Assembly: GCA_024638905.1 (NCBI GenBank)
Contig: JAHEJH010000061.1
Location: forward strand, 1 to 6,793
DNA from: Luminiphilus sp.
Lineage (GTDB): Bacteria > Pseudomonadota > Gammaproteobacteria > Pseudomonadales > Halieaceae
DNA: 6,793 nucleotides
Direction: 5' to 3'
Of the stretch, positions 4,716-6,793 are shown piece by piece. Numbering within the stretch: position 1 is the stretch's first letter; each line of letters starts with the position of its first letter. The translations under genes and the position numbers were made by a program. The notes beneath the pieces were generated by a model. It searched no databases. It was not told the DNA's origin and saw only the letters and a program-made list of their open reading frames with translations.

Positions 4716-5921
4716 CTACCCGGTCGGGACCTCGTTGAACGGGATGCCTTTATCGAGACGAGGTTCCTGGGGTAACCCCAGTACGCGCTCGGCAATAATA
4801 TTGGCCATGATCTCGTCCGTGCCACCGGCAATACGCAGTCCCGGTGCCCCCATATAGGCCCGCTGGATAATGCCGGCCTTGGCCGCCAATGACTCATCAG
4901 CAATGGCACCACTGGCACCCAATAGGTCCATCAGGTATGAGGACATCGCCTGCATCTTGGGCGCACCGACGAGCTTGCCAATGGAATTCTCCGGCCCAGG
5001 CAAGGCGCCCCGAGAGAGCGCCGTCAGCGATCGGTATCCTGTGTACTTGAGGCCCGCCTCCTGCACATACCAGTTAGCAATCCGGGCGCGCACTGCAGCA
5101 TCTTCCAGCGCGGGTCGGCCGTCGATCTCGACCTCCTCCGCCACAGACATGGCCAGCGACACATCCATCTGGCCAAAACTGCCGCCAATCGCAGCGCGCT
5201 CGTTCATGAGCGTGGTAAGCGACACCTGCCAACCCTGACCGACCTCGCCCAGGCGTTGACTGTCCGAAACCCTCACGTCGGTGAAATACACCTCGTTAAA
5301 ATCCGAGTCCCCTGTCAGCTGCTTGATCGGCTTGACCTCAACACCCGGTGCCTTCATGTCGACATAGAAGTAGCTGAGCCCCTTGTGCTTTGGCACGGTG
5401 GGGTCGGTGCGCACCACGATCACACCGTAATCAGAGTAATGGGCGCCCGAGGTCCAAATCTTTTGCCCATTGATGACCCAGTCGTCCCCGTCGCGCTCTG
5501 CACGGGTGCGCAGTGCGGCCAGGTCCGAGCCGCCCGCGGGCTCCGAGAACAACTGACACCAGACTTCCTCGCCGCTGGCCAGCGGCGGCAGGAAGCGGGC
5601 TTTGTCTTCATCACTCGCCCAAGCCATCAGCGTCGGCCCGATCATGCCCTGGCCGATCAGAAAGAAGTTGGCTGGCAGGTCGTACTGGCTTTCCTCCTGA
5701 CGCCAGATCACCTCTTCGATTGCAGAGGCGCCGCGGCCGCCAAATTCAGGCGCCCAACCCATACAGGCCCAACCCGCATCGTATTTTCGTTTTTGCCAGA
5801 CCTTGGCCTGTTCCAGCGGCGTCATTGCACGGAACGCGTCATCAGTTGGCGCATTCTCGGCAAGCCAAGACGCAGCTTCCTCGCGGAAGCGCGCTTCTTC
5901 AGGGGTATCGTTAAAGTCCAT
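4716..5921 (-). CDS. Acyl-CoA dehydrogenase, FAD-motif-bearing subunit of a probable heteromeric pair
   Basis: A 401-residue flavoprotein dehydrogenase that should introduce an alpha-beta double bond into an acyl-CoA. Domains: N-terminal helical (about 1-120), middle beta domain (121-230) with FSEPAGGSDLA at 125-135 and WTSGAHYSDYG at 156-166 for FAD and substrate, and C-terminal helical (231-390). In medium-chain enzymes the catalytic Glu lies in a YEGT motif; the matching place here is AGGTDEI (365-371), with Gly instead of Glu. Glu241 in LMNER sits at the helix-G position used as base by isovaleryl- and long-chain enzymes, so it is the likely base (inference by motif alignment). With its neighbour this matches the pattern of alpha2beta2 dehydrogenases from sterol side-chain degradation, but the substrate is not proven. 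The ATG has GGGAG seven to eight nucleotides upstream, overlapping the stop region of the preceding gene 12 nt away, which suggests translational coupling. Confidence 0.95.
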   Translation of the reverse strand: MDFNDTPEEARFREEAASWLAENAPTDDAFRAMTPLEQAKVWQKRKYDAGWACMGWAPEFGGRGASAIEEVIWRQEESQYDLPANFFLIGQGMIGPTLMAWASDEDKARFLPPLASGEEVWCQLFSEPAGGSDLAALRTRAERDGDDWVINGQKIWTSGAHYSDYGVIVVRTDPTVPKHKGLSYFYVDMKAPGVEVKPIKQLTGDSDFNEVYFTDVRVSDSQRLGEVGQGWQVSLTTLMNERAAIGGSFGQMDVSLAMSVAEEVEIDGRPALEDAAVRARIANWYVQEAGLKYTGYRSLTALSRGALPGPENSIGKLVGAPKMQAMSSYLMDLLGASGAIADESLAAKAGIIQRAYMGAPGLRIAGGTDEIMANIIAERVLGLPQEPRLDKGIPFNEVPTG

Positions 5922-5933
5922 CTGCTCTCTCCC

Positions 5934-6793
5934 TCAGGCTGCCGCAGTTTGCGCGGCCAACGCCGACACCAATCGATCTTGCCAGACCGCTTCACTACCA
6001 ATCGCAAGGCTTAATAGCTTCGCCCGGCGCAGATAAAAGTGGCAGTCAAACTCCCAGGTGAAACCCATTCCACCGTGAGTCTGGATATTTTCTTCTGCCG
6101 CATAGGTCGAGGCTTGTATCGCCGCAACACGCGCAGTCGCCGCTGCCAGCGGCAACTCGTCACTCCCCTCGGCCAAAGCCCAGACACCGTAATAAGCGTT
6201 GCTGCGGGCGAGCGTGTTCTTCACATACATGTTGGCCAGCTTGTGCTTGATCGCCTGATAAGAGCCAATGGCGCGACCAAACGCGAACCGTTGCAAGGCA
6301 TAGTCCCGGGCTTGAGTCAGCGCAGTCTCCGCCAGGCCCAGCTGCTCCCAGGCAAGTAACACCGCCGCGCCATCGAGCAAGCTCTCCCAGTCCCTCGGAT
6401 CAATGGTGGTACCCCCCAACACCTCCGCCTCAGCGCTATCAAAGGTCACCGCGCTGTGCCCTCTACTGGTATCAAATGTGAGCACCGGCTCAACCGATAC
6501 GCCGGCTTGCTGCAGGGGTACGAGGCAAGCTTCTAGCCCGGCCTCGGAACGGGCCAGCACCACGGCCACCTCCGCTATTGAGGCGTCAGCAACAGGCACT
6601 TTTGCACCGGAGATTTGCGATCCGCTGCGTCGGGTTTCAAGCCGGTCAAGCGCCAGACGACCTGCGCGCTCTGCCATGGCGACGGTCGCGACGCACTCAC
6701 CGCCTGCGAGCCTCGGTAGCCAAGCCGATTTTTGCGCCTCAGTGCCGAAGCGCTGAATCGCCTCGCTGGCCAGATAAACAGAGCTGCTAAAGG
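5934..6793 (-). CDS. Acyl-CoA dehydrogenase, degenerate partner subunit, 5' end outside window
   Basis: The C-terminal 285 residues are visible; the N-terminus lies beyond the right edge, so the ATG at 6677 is an internal Met, not the start. The visible part opens with RFGTEAQKSAWLPRLAGGE, a family hallmark. The following FAD loop, normally TEP-x-AGSD, is replaced by AMAERAGR, and the beta domain is short and diverged (visible residues 36-125). The C-terminal domain is better kept: R168-FAFGRAIGSYQAIKHKL and QTHGGMGFTWEFD (237-249), then YLRRAK. The place of the catalytic Glu of YEGT enzymes reads AIGS (263-266), so that base is missing. This pattern fits the non-catalytic partner of a heteromeric dehydrogenase, whose FAD site is shared across the subunit interface. 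The stop lies 12 nt before the ATG of the next subunit, so both are surely in one operon and probably made in equal amounts. Confidence 0.92.
   Translation of the reverse strand, partial: FSSSVYLASEAIQRFGTEAQKSAWLPRLAGGECVATVAMAERAGRLALDRLETRRSGSQISGAKVPVADASIAEVAVVLARSEAGLEACLVPLQQAGVSVEPVLTFDTSRGHSAVTFDSAEAEVLGGTTIDPRDWESLLDGAAVLLAWEQLGLAETALTQARDYALQRFAFGRAIGSYQAIKHKLANMYVKNTLARSNAYYGVWALAEGSDELPLAAATARVAAIQASTYAAEENIQTHGGMGFTWEFDCHFYLRRAKLLSLAIGSEAVWQDRLVSALAAQTAAA

Noticed and set aside
5256..6014. A 252-codon open frame on the plus strand across both dehydrogenases
   Set aside because: It is opposite conserved dehydrogenase motifs; the product has no recognisable domain and no ribosome binding site is evident.
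5934..6677. Treating the ATG at 6677 as the start of the upstream dehydrogenase
   Set aside because: The frame stays open to the window edge and the extra 38 residues contain the conserved GTEAQK and WLPRLAGGE segment, so the true start is outside the window.

Overview
The window looks like part of a bacterial chromosome, most likely from a free-living, probably marine gammaproteobacterium. That placement is an inference from moderately high GC, AGGAG-type ribosome binding sites, a heteromeric-type acyl-CoA dehydrogenase pair, a GGEEF cyclase and a cluster of small Sec-exported proteins. No rRNA, tRNA, CRISPR array, insertion sequence or phage gene is visible. Seven of the eight genes are on the minus strand; the GNAT acetyltransferase is the exception. 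Both ends of the window cut through a gene.

Left third (1-1663, minus): an apparent operon of three exported proteins. In transcription order these are a two-repeat alpha/beta-barrel-like protein (959-1663), an AhpD/carboxymuconolactone-decarboxylase-like CxxC protein (494-889), and a second exported protein that probably has the same fold as the first and runs off the left edge (1-424). Both gaps are 69 nt. One holds a perfect 11-bp stem-loop, the other an 11-bp direct repeat. The pathway is unknown to me.

Middle (1664-3541): a 209-bp palindrome-rich intergenic region, a membrane di-iron desaturase/hydroxylase resembling CrtR-type proteins (1873-2811, minus), a structured divergent intergenic region of about 260 bp with two nested inverted repeats and three TTTTTGC boxes, and a small GNAT acetyltransferase (3089-3541, plus).

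Right half (3555-6793, minus): two adjacent acyl-CoA dehydrogenase genes, 12 nt apart, followed 45 nt later by a six-TM diguanylate cyclase. The dehydrogenases look like the two unlike subunits of a heteromeric enzyme. The upstream one (N-terminus outside the window) has lost the usual FAD and catalytic motifs. The downstream one keeps the FAD motif but has Gly where medium-chain enzymes have the catalytic Glu, and has a Glu at the alternative helix-G position. This points to oxidation of a bulky acyl-CoA such as a sterol side chain or branched substrate (inference). The cyclase may be co-transcribed with them, which would place c-di-GMP signalling next to acyl-CoA catabolism.
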